A stretch of DNA of 64,000 bases from Emticicia fluvialis (GCF_024793945.1 NZ_JANUSD010000001.1:248001-312000); one strand, 5' to 3'. Shown: positions 16,429 through 27,121, numbered from the stretch's first letter. Notes: generated from the sequence alone by a model not told the origin. Translations and numbers: made by a program.

Positions 16429-19400
16429 AAACTACTTTGTACCCATTAGGGGTGCTCTGATTTGTGGCGTACTTTGGCTAATGTCCATTGTAGCTTTTGC
16501 CCAAAAATCTGTTAGTGGTAAGATAAGTGATCCAAAAGGTGAGGCGATCCCTGGTGCCAGTATTTCATTAAAAGGAACTACTACCGGAACCATTTCGGAT
16601 GCTTCAGGAAATTACAAAATTAATGTTCCAACCTCTGGTGGGGTGCTTGTGGTGAGTTCGATTGGCTACAGAAATCAGGAAATTGCAGTCGGCAATCAGA
16701 CAACCCTGAACATCGTATTAGAATCAGACGAAGCGGCTCTTGATGAGGTGGTTGTAACCGGTTATGGTACTCAGTCAAAAAGAGATATTACAGGCGCTGT
16801 AACAACAGTAAATGCAAAAGACCTTCAGTCGGTTCCTGCTACAACCTTTGCACAACAATTACAAGGGCGTGCATCTGGTTTGAGTATCGTTAACGACGCA
16901 ACTCCCGGGGGTAATGCAACAGTACGTATACGTGGGTTTGGTACCATCGGTAATAATGACCCTCTGTTCATTATTGACGGTGTACCTACTGAAAATCAGG
17001 GTAACTTAAACCCCAATGACATCGAGACTATCCAGATTCTGAAAGATGCCTCTGCTTCTTCAATTTATGGTTCTCGTGCAGCTAACGGGGTAGTTATCAT
17101 TACAACAAGAAAAGGTAAAATTGGTCCGGCTAAAATTAACTTCTCTGCTTATTATGGTTCACAGAAAGTTTCAGAAAATGTTGAGTCTCTGAATGCCAAG
17201 GAACTCGGACAATACCTTTATCTGGCTGATAAATATGCAGGCAAAACGCCTTCACATGGTCAGTACACTTATGGCCCTAATGGAGAGGTTACCATTCCTG
17301 ATTACGTGTTTCCAAGTGCGGGTAAAGAAGGCGCTGCCAATACCAACCCTGCCTTGTATTCATTAACACCAGACAACATCTACGCCATTACTAAATCGGC
17401 AGATACCTACTGGTGGGGAGAACTTACACGCACTGCGCCTATTCAAAACTATCAGTTGTCTGCAAGTGGTGGTTCAGAAAACAGCCGCTATGCTTTGTCG
17501 GTAGGTTATTTCTCTCAGGACGGTGTGGTTAAATTTATCGGCTATGACCGTTACACTCTACGCTCAAATACTGAGTTCTCAGCCATTAACAAAAAACTGA
17601 GAGTAGGCGAAAACTTTACCGTAGCGCTTGATAACCGTAAAGGCGGTTTCAGCAACAACGAAGAGCAAAATGCGGTTTCTGGTTCATACAAACACCATCC
17701 GTTGCTTCCGATTTATGACATCAATGGTTTCTTTGCGGGTTCTCGTGGTGCCAACCTGGGTAACAACTCTAACCCTTATGCAACATTGGCGCGTCAGGCT
17801 GATAACAGAAGATACAGACTGAGAGGGTTCGGTAATATTTACGGTGAATACGATATCCTTCCGTTCCTTACTTTCAAAACCAGTTTAGGTATTGATGTTG
17901 TAGGTGAAAACGGTAAATATATCAGCCGTGCTAACCCTGAGTACATTGAAGGTAGCTTCAACAACGGTTCAGAATCTAACACCAGCTACGACTACCAATG
18001 GGTATGGCAAAATACGCTATCGTTCAGCAAAGTGTTTGATAACGTTCACAAAGTGGATGCTTACATAGGTACTGAGGCCATCAAACAATTTGGCGAGTAC
18101 TTTGGTGCAACCCGTAATGGCTATGCTTTTGAAACCTTACCGATTATCAGCTACCTTGATCTTGGAGATCCAACCAGAGTTGGTAACTATGGCCGTGTTG
18201 GTAACGACTACACCCTGTCATCGCAGTTCGGTAAATTCAACTATGCTTACAATGATAAATACCTTGTTCAGGCGATTATCAGAAATGACGCCTCTTCACG
18301 TTTCTTGTCAGCATCACGTAACGCGCTTTTCCCTGCGTTCAGTTTAGGATGGCGTTTGTCTGAAGAGAAATTCATTTCAGGTAACCTGCCTTTTGTTTCA
18401 GACTTGAAACTTCGTTTCGGTTGGGGTAAAACAGGTAACCAAAAAATTGGTAACTACAACGCCTATACTACTTATCGTTCTGATATTTACCATGCTGGGT
18501 ATCCTATTGATGGTAGCCAAACTACTCCGACAATCGGTTACGATACACAGGCATTTGGTAACCCTAAAGCAAAATGGGAAGCTACAACCTCAACTAACAT
18601 TGGTTTAGATGCGTCGTTCTTCAAAGGTAAATTGAACTTTGAAATCGATTTGTGGAAACGTGTAACGTCTGATATGTTATTCACTACTCCATTGACTTTC
18701 ACAGTGGGTGATGCGAACGCTCCGGCTTTCAACGTAGGGCAGATGACAAACAAAGGTCTTGATATTGGTATTAACTATAAAAACAGCATCAATAACTTCC
18801 GTTACAGCATTTCTGGTAACTTGTCAACTTACAGAAACAACGTAGACCAACTTGATGCCAGCCCTAACACTCGTTATTTCGGATATGGTTCTCGCGTACC
18901 AGCTGTTACTTTAACTCAGGCTGGCTTACCGATCTCGTCATTCTACGGTTACAAAATTCTGGGTATCTTCCAAACACAAGCAGAAGCAGATGCTTGGCCT
19001 AAATATGAAGACTACAACAAACCTGGTAAATTTAAAGTGGCTGACATTAACGGAGACGGAAAAATCACTGATGCTGACCGTACCATTATCGGTAACCCTC
19101 ACCCTGATTTCGTTTACGGTTTGAACATCAACTTAGGATATAAAGCATTTGACCTGACCATTTTTGCCAACGGTACACAAGGTAACGATGTCTTTAACTA
19201 TACCCGTTATTTCTCTGATTTCAATACTTTCCAGGGTAACCGTTCTAAACGCGCATTGTACGATGCATGGCAACCAAACCATACTTCAGGTACTGTACCT
19301 ATTATGGATGCCAACGACCAGGTTAGTAGCCGTCCTTCAAGCTATTTCATTGAAGATGGATCGTATTTCCGTATCAAAAATGTACAGTTAACATATAATC

Positions 19401-19597
19401 TGCCTTCAAAAGTTGCTAAGAAAACAGCTTTAGACAATGCACAGATTTACCTTCAGGTTCAGAACTTAGCTACATTTACCAAGTATACCGGTCTTAACCC
19501 TGAGATTCAGACAGGAACCGATAATACGCTAGGTTTTGATGGTGGATACATGCCTGTATCAAGAACATTTATTGTAGGTGTTAACTTTGGTTTCTAA
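16421..19597 (+). CDS. SusC-type TonB-dependent outer-membrane receptor (second)
   Basis: A 1058-residue TonB-linked outer-membrane importer, 28 residues shorter than the first. Domain order is the same: signal peptide (1-27, ending AFAQ), carboxypeptidase-D regulatory-like domain (28-105), LDEVVVTGYG (107-116), plug (about 118-235, with VRIRGFGTIG and FIIDGVPT), then the barrel, ending GVNFGF. Residues 1-80 differ from the first SusC at only about 12 positions, mostly conservative, but the barrel is clearly divergent. The susD partner follows after 64 nt. The leader is unusual in carrying two extra copies of the start-codon region. Substrate unknown. Confidence 0.95.
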   Translation: MKENYFVPIRGALICGVLWLMSIVAFAQKSVSGKISDPKGEAIPGASISLKGTTTGTISDASGNYKINVPTSGGVLVVSSIGYRNQEIAVGNQTTLNIVLESDEAALDEVVVTGYGTQSKRDITGAVTTVNAKDLQSVPATTFAQQLQGRASGLSIVNDATPGGNATVRIRGFGTIGNNDPLFIIDGVPTENQGNLNPNDIETIQILKDASASSIYGSRAANGVVIITTRKGKIGPAKINFSAYYGSQKVSENVESLNAKELGQYLYLADKYAGKTPSHGQYTYGPNGEVTIPDYVFPSAGKEGAANTNPALYSLTPDNIYAITKSADTYWWGELTRTAPIQNYQLSASGGSENSRYALSVGYFSQDGVVKFIGYDRYTLRSNTEFSAINKKLRVGENFTVALDNRKGGFSNNEEQNAVSGSYKHHPLLPIYDINGFFAGSRGANLGNNSNPYATLARQADNRRYRLRGFGNIYGEYDILPFLTFKTSLGIDVVGENGKYISRANPEYIEGSFNNGSESNTSYDYQWVWQNTLSFSKVFDNVHKVDAYIGTEAIKQFGEYFGATRNGYAFETLPIISYLDLGDPTRVGNYGRVGNDYTLSSQFGKFNYAYNDKYLVQAIIRNDASSRFLSASRNALFPAFSLGWRLSEEKFISGNLPFVSDLKLRFGWGKTGNQKIGNYNAYTTYRSDIYHAGYPIDGSQTTPTIGYDTQAFGNPKAKWEATTSTNIGLDASFFKGKLNFEIDLWKRVTSDMLFTTPLTFTVGDANAPAFNVGQMTNKGLDIGINYKNSINNFRYSISGNLSTYRNNVDQLDASPNTRYFGYGSRVPAVTLTQAGLPISSFYGYKILGIFQTQAEADAWPKYEDYNKPGKFKVADINGDGKITDADRTIIGNPHPDFVYGLNINLGYKAFDLTIFANGTQGNDVFNYTRYFSDFNTFQGNRSKRALYDAWQPNHTSGTVPIMDANDQVSSRPSSYFIEDGSYFRIKNVQLTYNLPSKVAKKTALDNAQIYLQVQNLATFTKYTGLNPEIQTGTDNTLGFDGGYMPVSRTFIVGVNFGF

Positions 19598-19661
19598 TTA
19601 GAGTAGCAGTAAAAATTAAAAGCCAACACATTTATTACATTTAAACAAATACAATTCAAAT

Positions 19662-21458
19662 ATGAAAAGTAACAATATTGTTAAAATATTTCTGGCAACA
19701 GGACTAACGGTAGGACTCGCAGTTGGATGTAGCGATGAATTCCTTACCCGCGAGCCACAAGCCCAATACAGCCCTACCTCGCTGAAAACAGCTAAAGGTG
19801 TTGAAGGCGTATTATTGGGAGCCTATGCAATGATTGACGGAACAGGGCTTGACGGTCAGGACGCCTGGAATAATGATATCCATAACTGGGTTTTTGGTGG
19901 TATCCCATCAGATGATGCCTACAAAGGTACTGACGCCGGTGACCAACCTGAGCAATCGTTCCTTGAAAAATGGGACTTCCAACCTACCAATAACCACATC
20001 AAAAACAAATGGAGAGGTTTATTTAAAGGTGTGGCACGTGCCAATGACGTAATTAATACCCTTGCTGATGTGAAGGATATTACTGACGCCAGAAAAGCAC
20101 AGATTCTGGCTGAAGCGAAGTTCCTTAGAGCTTTGTTCCATTTTGAGGCTAAGAAAATGTGGAAGAATATTCCGTACATTGACGAGAAAATCTTCAATCT
20201 TAACGACCTTGAAAGTACCAAAGTACCTGTAGATGCAAACGCATGGGCAAAAATTGAGAAAGATTTTGCTGACGCCGCATCGGTTCTTCCTGCAGCACAG
20301 GCACAGGTAGGCCGCCCTACCAAATGGGCTGCCAAGGCTTTTCAGGCTAAGGCTTTGATGTTCCAGGGCTTTGATATCAGCACTGGCGCTGCCAATACAG
20401 CTAAACTTACAGCTGCCAAAACACTATTGGAAGAAATTGTAAACAGCGGTAAATTCAGATTGGTTGATGTGTACAGAGATAACTTTGATGCAAGCACGCG
20501 TAACAACGCTGAGTCAATCTTCGAAGTGCAGTTTGCTTCTTCAAGTGCTACCGGCGACGCCGCCAACCAAGGTGTAGGTCTGGCTCACCCTTATGCGTCT
20601 CCTTGGGGATGTTGCGGGTTCTACCAACCATCACAAAACCTGGTGAATGCATTCAAGACAAGTTCAGACGGATTACCATTAATTGATAATTTCAATGATT
20701 CTGACGTTAAAAACGACCAGGGCTTGAAATTGGAAGACTCATTCACTCCTTATGATGGTGCGCTTGACCCTCGCTTAGACCAGACAGTTGGTCGTCGTGG
20801 TATCTTGTTTATCGACTACAAAATTCATAATGTAGACTTTATCCGTGACCAAACTTATGCGGGTCCGTACTCACCTAAGAAACACATTCCTTCTAAGGCA
20901 TTTACGGGCGTAAACGGTTGGGGTAACTTAACCAGCAACAACTACCGTATTATGCGTTATGATATGATTTTGCTATGGTTGGCAGAGTGTGAAGTTGAAG
21001 TAGGAAGCCTTGAAAAAGCCAGAGAGTTGGTTAACATGATCAGAACCCGTGCAGCTAACCCTGCCGGATTTGTTCAGAAAGCTATTCAGGGTGCAACACG
21101 TGACGCTTACACGCTTGTATATGACGCACAAGGCAATCCTGTACCTGCTGCTAATTATGTAATTAAAAACTATACCACCCCCTGGACCAGCAAAGATGTT
21201 GCCCGTAAAGCGGTTCGTTTTGAAAACCGTCTGGAGTTTGGTATGGAAGGACACCGTTTCTTTGACCTCGTAAGATGGGGTATTGCTGCCGATGTATTGA
21301 ACAAATACAATGAGGTAGAAGCGAACAAACGTGTTTATAAGAAAGGTGCCAGATTTGTTAAAGGTAAAAACGAGTTTTATCCAATTCCGCAAGAGGCTAT
21401 CGACCGTTCAGAAAAAGACGGCAAGCCAACTTTGGAGCAGGATCCGGCTTACAAATAA
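19662..21458 (+). CDS. SusD/RagB-family outer-membrane lipoprotein (second)
   Basis: Surface-exposed ligand-binding lipoprotein of 598 residues, partner of the preceding SusC. The lipoprotein signal peptide ends GLAVGC (Cys23), followed by DEFLTREPQAQYSPTSL. Helical repeat segments (AEAKFLRALFHFEAKKMW, KWAAKAFQAKALMFQG) and the C-terminal signature VRFENRLEFGMEGHRFFDL with the end motif FYPIPQEAID are typical. It shares the CCGFYQPS-type stretch with the first SusD (CCGFFQPS), so the two pairs probably arose by duplication and then diverged. A terminator closes the unit at 21498. Confidence 0.95.
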   Translation: MKSNNIVKIFLATGLTVGLAVGCSDEFLTREPQAQYSPTSLKTAKGVEGVLLGAYAMIDGTGLDGQDAWNNDIHNWVFGGIPSDDAYKGTDAGDQPEQSFLEKWDFQPTNNHIKNKWRGLFKGVARANDVINTLADVKDITDARKAQILAEAKFLRALFHFEAKKMWKNIPYIDEKIFNLNDLESTKVPVDANAWAKIEKDFADAASVLPAAQAQVGRPTKWAAKAFQAKALMFQGFDISTGAANTAKLTAAKTLLEEIVNSGKFRLVDVYRDNFDASTRNNAESIFEVQFASSSATGDAANQGVGLAHPYASPWGCCGFYQPSQNLVNAFKTSSDGLPLIDNFNDSDVKNDQGLKLEDSFTPYDGALDPRLDQTVGRRGILFIDYKIHNVDFIRDQTYAGPYSPKKHIPSKAFTGVNGWGNLTSNNYRIMRYDMILLWLAECEVEVGSLEKARELVNMIRTRAANPAGFVQKAIQGATRDAYTLVYDAQGNPVPAANYVIKNYTTPWTSKDVARKAVRFENRLEFGMEGHRFFDLVRWGIAADVLNKYNEVEANKRVYKKGARFVKGKNEFYPIPQEAIDRSEKDGKPTLEQDPAYK

Positions 21459-21497
21459 TTTTAATGTGATTGTTTTAGAAAAAAAAGTTTATTTTTA

Positions 21498-21531
21498 CAG
21501 AGATGGTAGCTTTGCCATCTCTGTTTTTTTT
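21498..21531 (+). terminator. Rho-independent terminator after the second susCD pair
   Basis: Perfect 9-bp stem (21498-21506 with 21515-21523), 8-nt loop and a T8 run. The in-frame ATG at 21503 falls inside this hairpin, which argues against it as the start of the next gene. Confidence 0.9.
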
Positions 21532-21550
21532 AATACTACCTGATTTTGTA

Positions 21551-24500
21551 ATGAAACTACATTCTATTAGCCCACTTTTTGTAAAATCCTTGCTTTTGCT
21601 TTTAGTACCCTTTGCTTTTTCGTGCAGTAAGAAAACAGATACTGTTTTTAGTAAACTACCAGCCGACGAAACGGGTATTCAGTTCTCAAACCGTATTACT
21701 GAAAATGATACGATGAACATTGTATCGTTTGAGTATATCTACAACGGTGGTGGAGTAGCCATTGGCGACTTCAACGCTGATGGTAAACCAGACGTTTATT
21801 TTACAGGTAATCAGGTTCCGAATAAATTGTACCTGAACGAAGGTCTGGATGCCAAAAATAAACTTAAGTTTAAAGATGTAACTGCCGAAGCCAGGGTAAG
21901 TGGCGAAGGTCGCTGGTGTAACGGTGTTTCGGTGGTTGATATTAATAATGATGGCCTGCCTGATATTTATGTTTCTGCCTCAGTAAAGAAAGTGGCCAGC
22001 CAACGTGCCAATATGTTATATGTGAATCAGGGCGTAGGGCGGAACGGTGTTCCGTCGTTCAAAGAAATGGCTGCTGATTACGGAATTGCAGATACTACAC
22101 ACACAACCAATTCGGTGTTTTTTGATTATGATAACGATGGCGACCTCGATTTGTACATATTGGTAAATCAGATGGAAGACATCAATGTTCCTAATATGTA
22201 CCGCGAAGCACTGAAAGACGGAAGCTCTAAACGCACCCACCGGCTTTATAGAAACGATTGGGATGAAACCAGAAAGCACGCCTATTTTACCAATGTATCA
22301 AAAGAAGAAGGTATTCTCGTTGAAGGCTTTGGTCTGGGGGTTAATATTACAGACATCAATCAGGACGGCTGGAAGGATATTTATGTTACCAATGATTTCC
22401 TTACCAACGACCTGCTCTATATAAATCAGCACAAAGATGGCAGGCATACAGGTTTTACCGAGCAAGCGGCCAGTTACTTTAAGCATACCTCATACTCGGC
22501 TATGGGCAACGAAGTGGCCGACATCAATAATGACGGCCTGGTAGATATTATTGCGCTTGACATGATGCCCTTTACCAACAAGCGGAAGAAAATGATGACG
22601 ATGGCCAATAACTACCAGACTTTTCAGAATAACGACCGCTTTCATTATGTTTATCAGTATCCGCGCAATACGCTTCAGGTAAACCAGGGTAAAGACCCGG
22701 TAACAGGCAAGCCGATTTTCAGTGAAGTAGGCCTGTTATCAGGTGTAGCACAAACCGACTGGAGCTGGACACCCATGGTAGTAGATTTTGATAACGATGG
22801 CCTGAGAGACATCATCATTACAAATGGTTTTCCGAAGGATATCACCGACCTCGATTTTATGGCTTACAGGCAATCAGTGTCTCATCTGGCTTCTGCTTCT
22901 TATCTGAGCGACTATATCCCTTCTGTAAAAATTCAGAACTTTGCCTATCATAACAAGGGGAATTTTCAGTTTGAAGACGTAACCAAAAAATGGGGAATGG
23001 CCGAGCCTTCGTTTTCTAACGGAGCCGCCTATGCTGATTTGGATAATGACGGAGACCTGGATTATATTGTTAATAACATTGACGACTCCGCCTCAGTTTA
23101 CCAGAATAACTCAATTCAGCTAAAACCGCAGGAAAGCAATTACCTGAGGGTGAGCTTTAAAGGCAATACCCCGAATCTGATGGGTTTGGGTGCATGGGTT
23201 GAAATTGAATATGATAACGGCAAAAAGCAGGTATATGAGCATACGCCTTATCGTGGATACCTGTCGTCGGTTGAACCGGTGGCTCATTTTGGACTGGGTA
23301 AAATTCAGAAAATTGACCAACTCAAAATTACCTGGCAGAGTGGCAAAACCCAGATTCTGAAAAATATTAAGACCAACCAGGTTTTAAACCTCAAAGAAAG
23401 TGATGCCTCGGTGCATCCGGCAGAGGCTAAAACAAGTCAGCCGGTTTTGTTTACAGACATCAGCACACAACTGCAGGTGCCTTATAAACATGAGGAAGAA
23501 GACTACATAGATTTTAACGTACAGAAACTCTTGCCACACAAACTCTCGCAGTATGGCCCTGCCATTGCCGTTGGCGATGTAAATGGAGACGGATTGGAAG
23601 ATATGTTTGTGGGTGGCTCTAAATTTCGTAAAGGTAGATTCCTGATTCAGAACAAGGATGGTAAATTTAATGTGCAGGACTGGCTACCCGGCGAAGAAGG
23701 CTTTAAAAAACCGCAGGAAGACGCCGGCGTTTTACTGTTTGATGCCGATAACGACAAAGACCTTGACCTGTACATTGTAAGTGGCAGTTATGAGTTTAAA
23801 CCAGATGCACCCGAACTGCAAGACAGGCTATATATCAATGATGGTAAAGGGCATTTTACATTAAACACAGAGGCCTTGCCGGCGTTTCTGAAAAGCGGCT
23901 CTTGTATAAAAGCGGCAGACTTTGACCATGACGGAGACCTTGACTTGTTTGTGGGCGGCAGAGTTGAGCCTAACGCTTATCCGAAACCTGTTTCAAGCTA
24001 TGTTTTAAGAAACGACAGCCGTAACGGGCAAACTAAGTTTACGAACGTAACAGCCAGTTTAGCTGCGGGTTTACAGAACATAGGCCTGGTTTGTGATGCC
24101 GTATGGAGCGATTATGACAACGATGGCTGGCCGGATTTGGTACTGGTAGGAGAGTGGATGCCTGTAACCATTTTTAAAAACAATAAGGGCAAACTTGAGC
24201 CGCTGGCTAAAAATGAGGGGCTGGCTGCCAAAATTGGCTGGTGGACAAGCATAACGTCAGGGGATTTTGATAATGATGGAGATATTGACTATATAGCCGG
24301 AAATTTAGGTCTGAATACCCTGATGCAGGCCAGTGATACCCAACCGGTGGGTATTTATGCCAAAGATTTTAATAACGATGGTTTCTACGATGCCATTCCG
24401 ACGGTGTATTTCCCTGATGATGAGGGAATACCGAAGGAATTTCCGTACAATACCCGCGATGACCTGGCCAAGCAGTTTATTCAGACACGCCAGCGTTTTC

Positions 24501-25156
24501 AGAACTACCAGAAGTTTTCTGAGGCTACTATTGATAAAATTCTGAAACCGGAAGAAATGAAAGATGCTTTGGTGCTGAAAGCCAACTGGATGAAAAGCTC
24601 ATACATTGAAAATAAAGGCAATGGAAAATTTGAAGTAAGGGAATTGCCGATTCAGGCGCAGTTTGCTCCTTTAAATGGAATGGTTACCGGCGACTTTGAC
24701 CAGGATGGTAATCTGGATGTGTTGATAGCAGGTAATGACTACGGTACCGAGGTGCTGGTAGGAAGACACGATGCCTTGAACGGATTGATGCTGAAAGGAG
24801 ATGGCAAAGGTAATTTTACTGCTGTGCTACCCGAAAAAAGCGGCTATTGTGTAACAGGAGACGCCAAAGGCCTGGTACGCCTGAAGAACGCCAAAGGCGA
24901 ATTGTTATTAGTTGCCTCTCAGAACCGCGACAATCTGAAGTTTTTTAGTTCTAAAAATCTGGTAAGAACCATAGATTTATTGCCATCAGAAACTGCAGCT
25001 CTACTTACCTTGAAAAACGGTAAAGTAAGAAAAGAAGAAGCCGCTTATGGCTCATCTTTTCTGTCGCAGTCGTCGCGCAGTGTCATCATTCCTTCTGATG
25101 TTTCACAGGTAGAAATTCTTGATAACTCAGGAAAAAAACGGATAATAAAACCGTAA
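21551..25156 (+). CDS. CRTAC1-type FG-GAP/ASPIC-UnbV repeat lipoprotein
   Basis: A 1201-residue exported lipoprotein: hydrophobic signal (MKLHSISPLFVKSLLLLL) with lipobox ending FAFSC, cysteine near residue 26. Two arrays of FG-GAP/VCBS calcium-binding motifs follow. The N-terminal array includes DINNDGLPDIY, DYDNDGDLDLY, DINQDGWKDIY and DLDNDGDLDY. An ASPIC/UnbV domain comes next (GLGAWVEIEYDNGKKQVYE, then HFGLG). The C-terminal array includes DVNGDGLEDM, DFDHDGDLDLF and DFDQDGNLDVL. Such proteins form beta-propellers and are common next to SusCD pairs in Cytophagales, but their biochemical role is not established; surface binding of a polymer or protein partner is an inference. The ATG at 21551 was chosen because the upstream frame runs through the terminator. 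It is followed by its own terminator. Confidence 0.92.
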   Translation: MKLHSISPLFVKSLLLLLVPFAFSCSKKTDTVFSKLPADETGIQFSNRITENDTMNIVSFEYIYNGGGVAIGDFNADGKPDVYFTGNQVPNKLYLNEGLDAKNKLKFKDVTAEARVSGEGRWCNGVSVVDINNDGLPDIYVSASVKKVASQRANMLYVNQGVGRNGVPSFKEMAADYGIADTTHTTNSVFFDYDNDGDLDLYILVNQMEDINVPNMYREALKDGSSKRTHRLYRNDWDETRKHAYFTNVSKEEGILVEGFGLGVNITDINQDGWKDIYVTNDFLTNDLLYINQHKDGRHTGFTEQAASYFKHTSYSAMGNEVADINNDGLVDIIALDMMPFTNKRKKMMTMANNYQTFQNNDRFHYVYQYPRNTLQVNQGKDPVTGKPIFSEVGLLSGVAQTDWSWTPMVVDFDNDGLRDIIITNGFPKDITDLDFMAYRQSVSHLASASYLSDYIPSVKIQNFAYHNKGNFQFEDVTKKWGMAEPSFSNGAAYADLDNDGDLDYIVNNIDDSASVYQNNSIQLKPQESNYLRVSFKGNTPNLMGLGAWVEIEYDNGKKQVYEHTPYRGYLSSVEPVAHFGLGKIQKIDQLKITWQSGKTQILKNIKTNQVLNLKESDASVHPAEAKTSQPVLFTDISTQLQVPYKHEEEDYIDFNVQKLLPHKLSQYGPAIAVGDVNGDGLEDMFVGGSKFRKGRFLIQNKDGKFNVQDWLPGEEGFKKPQEDAGVLLFDADNDKDLDLYIVSGSYEFKPDAPELQDRLYINDGKGHFTLNTEALPAFLKSGSCIKAADFDHDGDLDLFVGGRVEPNAYPKPVSSYVLRNDSRNGQTKFTNVTASLAAGLQNIGLVCDAVWSDYDNDGWPDLVLVGEWMPVTIFKNNKGKLEPLAKNEGLAAKIGWWTSITSGDFDNDGDIDYIAGNLGLNTLMQASDTQPVGIYAKDFNNDGFYDAIPTVYFPDDEGIPKEFPYNTRDDLAKQFIQTRQRFQNYQKFSEATIDKILKPEEMKDALVLKANWMKSSYIENKGNGKFEVRELPIQAQFAPLNGMVTGDFDQDGNLDVLIAGNDYGTEVLVGRHDALNGLMLKGDGKGNFTAVLPEKSGYCVTGDAKGLVRLKNAKGELLLVASQNRDNLKFFSSKNLVRTIDLLPSETAALLTLKNGKVRKEEAAYGSSFLSQSSRSVIIPSDVSQVEILDNSGKKRIIKP

Positions 25157-25175
25157 AACAAATCATTAACTGAGG

Positions 25176-25206
25176 GCCGGTAATGCAGCATTACCGGCTT
25201 TTTTTG
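25176..25206 (+). terminator. Rho-independent terminator after the FG-GAP lipoprotein gene
   Basis: Stem of 8 or more base pairs (GCCGGTAA at 25176 with TTACCGGC ending at 25198), 7-nt loop, then a T7 run. Confidence 0.9.
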
Positions 25207-25450
25207 TTTATATGCGTACATGTGTTATTGTTACATTATGAATCAATGGCTGTGATTGTTATAATGACATATTAGAAAAATCATATATTGGGCTTTTTGG
25301 CGTTACATTATCGTCATAAAATCTTCTTTTATATGCTGATTCTTGGCATAAGTCGATTCTTCAACTGTATTCAATTAACTGGGTTGTAAATTGAAAAGTA
25401 TTTCAGCCAAACCTGATATACCATCCATCATTCAACTGAAACAAAACTAT

Positions 25451-27121
25451 ATGAAATCTAACAGAAGAAATTTTATCCAGAAACTCGGTTTAGGTGCAGC
25501 CGGGGTAGGTACAATGGGTATGGGCAGTGCTATGCCCTTAACTGCCCATACGCAAGCGTTCGGAATTAAAGAAAAAGACGATGAACAGATATTGTTTGTA
25601 GGTGATAACATAGCTGTGGCCAACACAAGTTATGGCAAAATAAGAGGCTATATTTTAAGAGGTATTCATACTTTTCTGGGTATTCCTTATGGCGCAGATA
25701 CAGGCGGCGAAAACCGTTTTATGCCTCCGCAAAAACCAAACCCCTGGGCCGGTATCAAGCCAACCGTTTGGTGGGGTAATACGGCTCCGCAGATAATGGA
25801 AAAACGCTATGCCGACCAGTATGCCTCTTTTGTTGACCACTGGAATTATGATGATGTGAGCGAAGACTGCTTGCGCATAAATGTCTGGACACCGGCTCTG
25901 GACACCAAAAAAAGACCTGTAATTGTATGGCTACATGGTGGCGGCTTTGTAAACGGAAATGGTATTGAGCAGGATGGATACAATGGCGAAAACATCAGCC
26001 GCCTGGGAGACGTGGTTTTTTGTTCGCTCAACCATCGCCTTGGGTCTCTGGGTTTTACCAATCTGGCTGGTGTGGCCGGTAGCAGGTTTGCTGCATCTGG
26101 CAATGTAGGAATGCTTGATATCGTAGCGGCATTAGAGTGGGTTAAAGAAAATATTGCCAATTTTGGCGGAGACCCCGGCAATGTAACCATCATTGGGCAG
26201 TCGGGTGGTGGTGCTAAGGTATGCACCCTGATGGCCATGCCTTCTGCCAAAGGGTTGTTCCACAAGGCTGTGGCATTAAGCGGTACAACCCTGAGCGGTG
26301 TCAATAAAGAATATGCCGAAAAACTAGGCGCAGCTGTGCTAAAAGAGGCAGGTCTGGGGCCAAACGAGGTAGGCAAACTACAGCAGATTCCGTGGAGACA
26401 ATACATTGATATAGCCAACCGTGCAGTGGCCTCTTTGGCTGACGAAGCAAAAAGACTTAACCTGCAAAGAGGCGGCTACGCTCCTGTGGCAGACGGGCAG
26501 TTCCTGAGCGATAAACCCTTCTTCTCAGACGCCGGACATTTTTCGGCTGATGTACCTCTTATCATTAGTACTACTTTCAACGAGTTTGCCCCAAGCAGAA
26601 CGGACGCTTCTCTGGAGAAAGTAACGCTGGCTGATGTAACAGAAAAGCTAAAACCCAGATTTGGTGATAAATCGGCTGATATTGTAGAGGCCTATTCAAA
26701 CGCATTTAAAGATAAAAAACCCATTGAAATCTGGTCAATGATTATCAGTAACCGGAAAAACGCCATCGCAGCAGCCGATGCCAAGGCGTCTCAGAAGGCA
26801 CCGGTATATGTTGCCTGGTTTGGCTGGCAGCCTCCGCTGTTTGATGGCCGCATGAGGGCGTTCCATTGTGACGACATCTGTTTCTGGTTCTATAATACAG
26901 ACCTGATGCTTACCCACACCGGTGGTGGGGCAAGGCCACGGCGGTTGTCAGAAAAAATGGCGAAATCTTTTCTGAATTTTGTTCGCACAGGTAACCCGAA
27001 CGGTGGTGGCCTGCCTGCATGGGCACCTTACACTTCTGCCAAAGGCGAGACCATGATTCTGGATGACGTTTGTATGCTTAAAAACGATCCGGATCGTGAC
27101 GCCCGAAAGGCAATAGTTTAG
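25451..27121 (+). CDS. Tat-exported type B carboxylesterase
   Basis: Alpha/beta-hydrolase of 556 residues that hydrolyses carboxylic esters. The ATG at 25451 gives a twin-arginine signal (NRRNFIQKLGLGAAG), so it is exported folded. Family signatures: SEDCLRINVWTP (137-148), the oxyanion-hole segment VWLHGGGF (159-166) and the nucleophile elbow IIGQSGGGAKV with Ser251 (GQSGG rather than the usual GESAG). A C-terminal histidine in RAFHCDDICFWF is a candidate catalytic base. The upstream TTG at 25391 would bury the Tat signal. The neighbouring sugar isomerase gene is also Tat-exported, and two more esterases follow, suggesting removal of ester decorations from an imported or surface substrate. 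Substrate specificity is unknown. Confidence 0.92.
   Translation: MKSNRRNFIQKLGLGAAGVGTMGMGSAMPLTAHTQAFGIKEKDDEQILFVGDNIAVANTSYGKIRGYILRGIHTFLGIPYGADTGGENRFMPPQKPNPWAGIKPTVWWGNTAPQIMEKRYADQYASFVDHWNYDDVSEDCLRINVWTPALDTKKRPVIVWLHGGGFVNGNGIEQDGYNGENISRLGDVVFCSLNHRLGSLGFTNLAGVAGSRFAASGNVGMLDIVAALEWVKENIANFGGDPGNVTIIGQSGGGAKVCTLMAMPSAKGLFHKAVALSGTTLSGVNKEYAEKLGAAVLKEAGLGPNEVGKLQQIPWRQYIDIANRAVASLADEAKRLNLQRGGYAPVADGQFLSDKPFFSDAGHFSADVPLIISTTFNEFAPSRTDASLEKVTLADVTEKLKPRFGDKSADIVEAYSNAFKDKKPIEIWSMIISNRKNAIAAADAKASQKAPVYVAWFGWQPPLFDGRMRAFHCDDICFWFYNTDLMLTHTGGGARPRRLSEKMAKSFLNFVRTGNPNGGGLPAWAPYTSAKGETMILDDVCMLKNDPDRDARKAIV

Noticed and set aside
21503..21550. Earlier ATG for the FG-GAP lipoprotein
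   Set aside because: It lies inside the terminator stem of the preceding unit; the lipoprotein signal starts at 21551.
25391..25450. TTG start for the carboxylesterase
   Set aside because: Would add 20 residues before a clear Tat signal that begins at the ATG at 25451.
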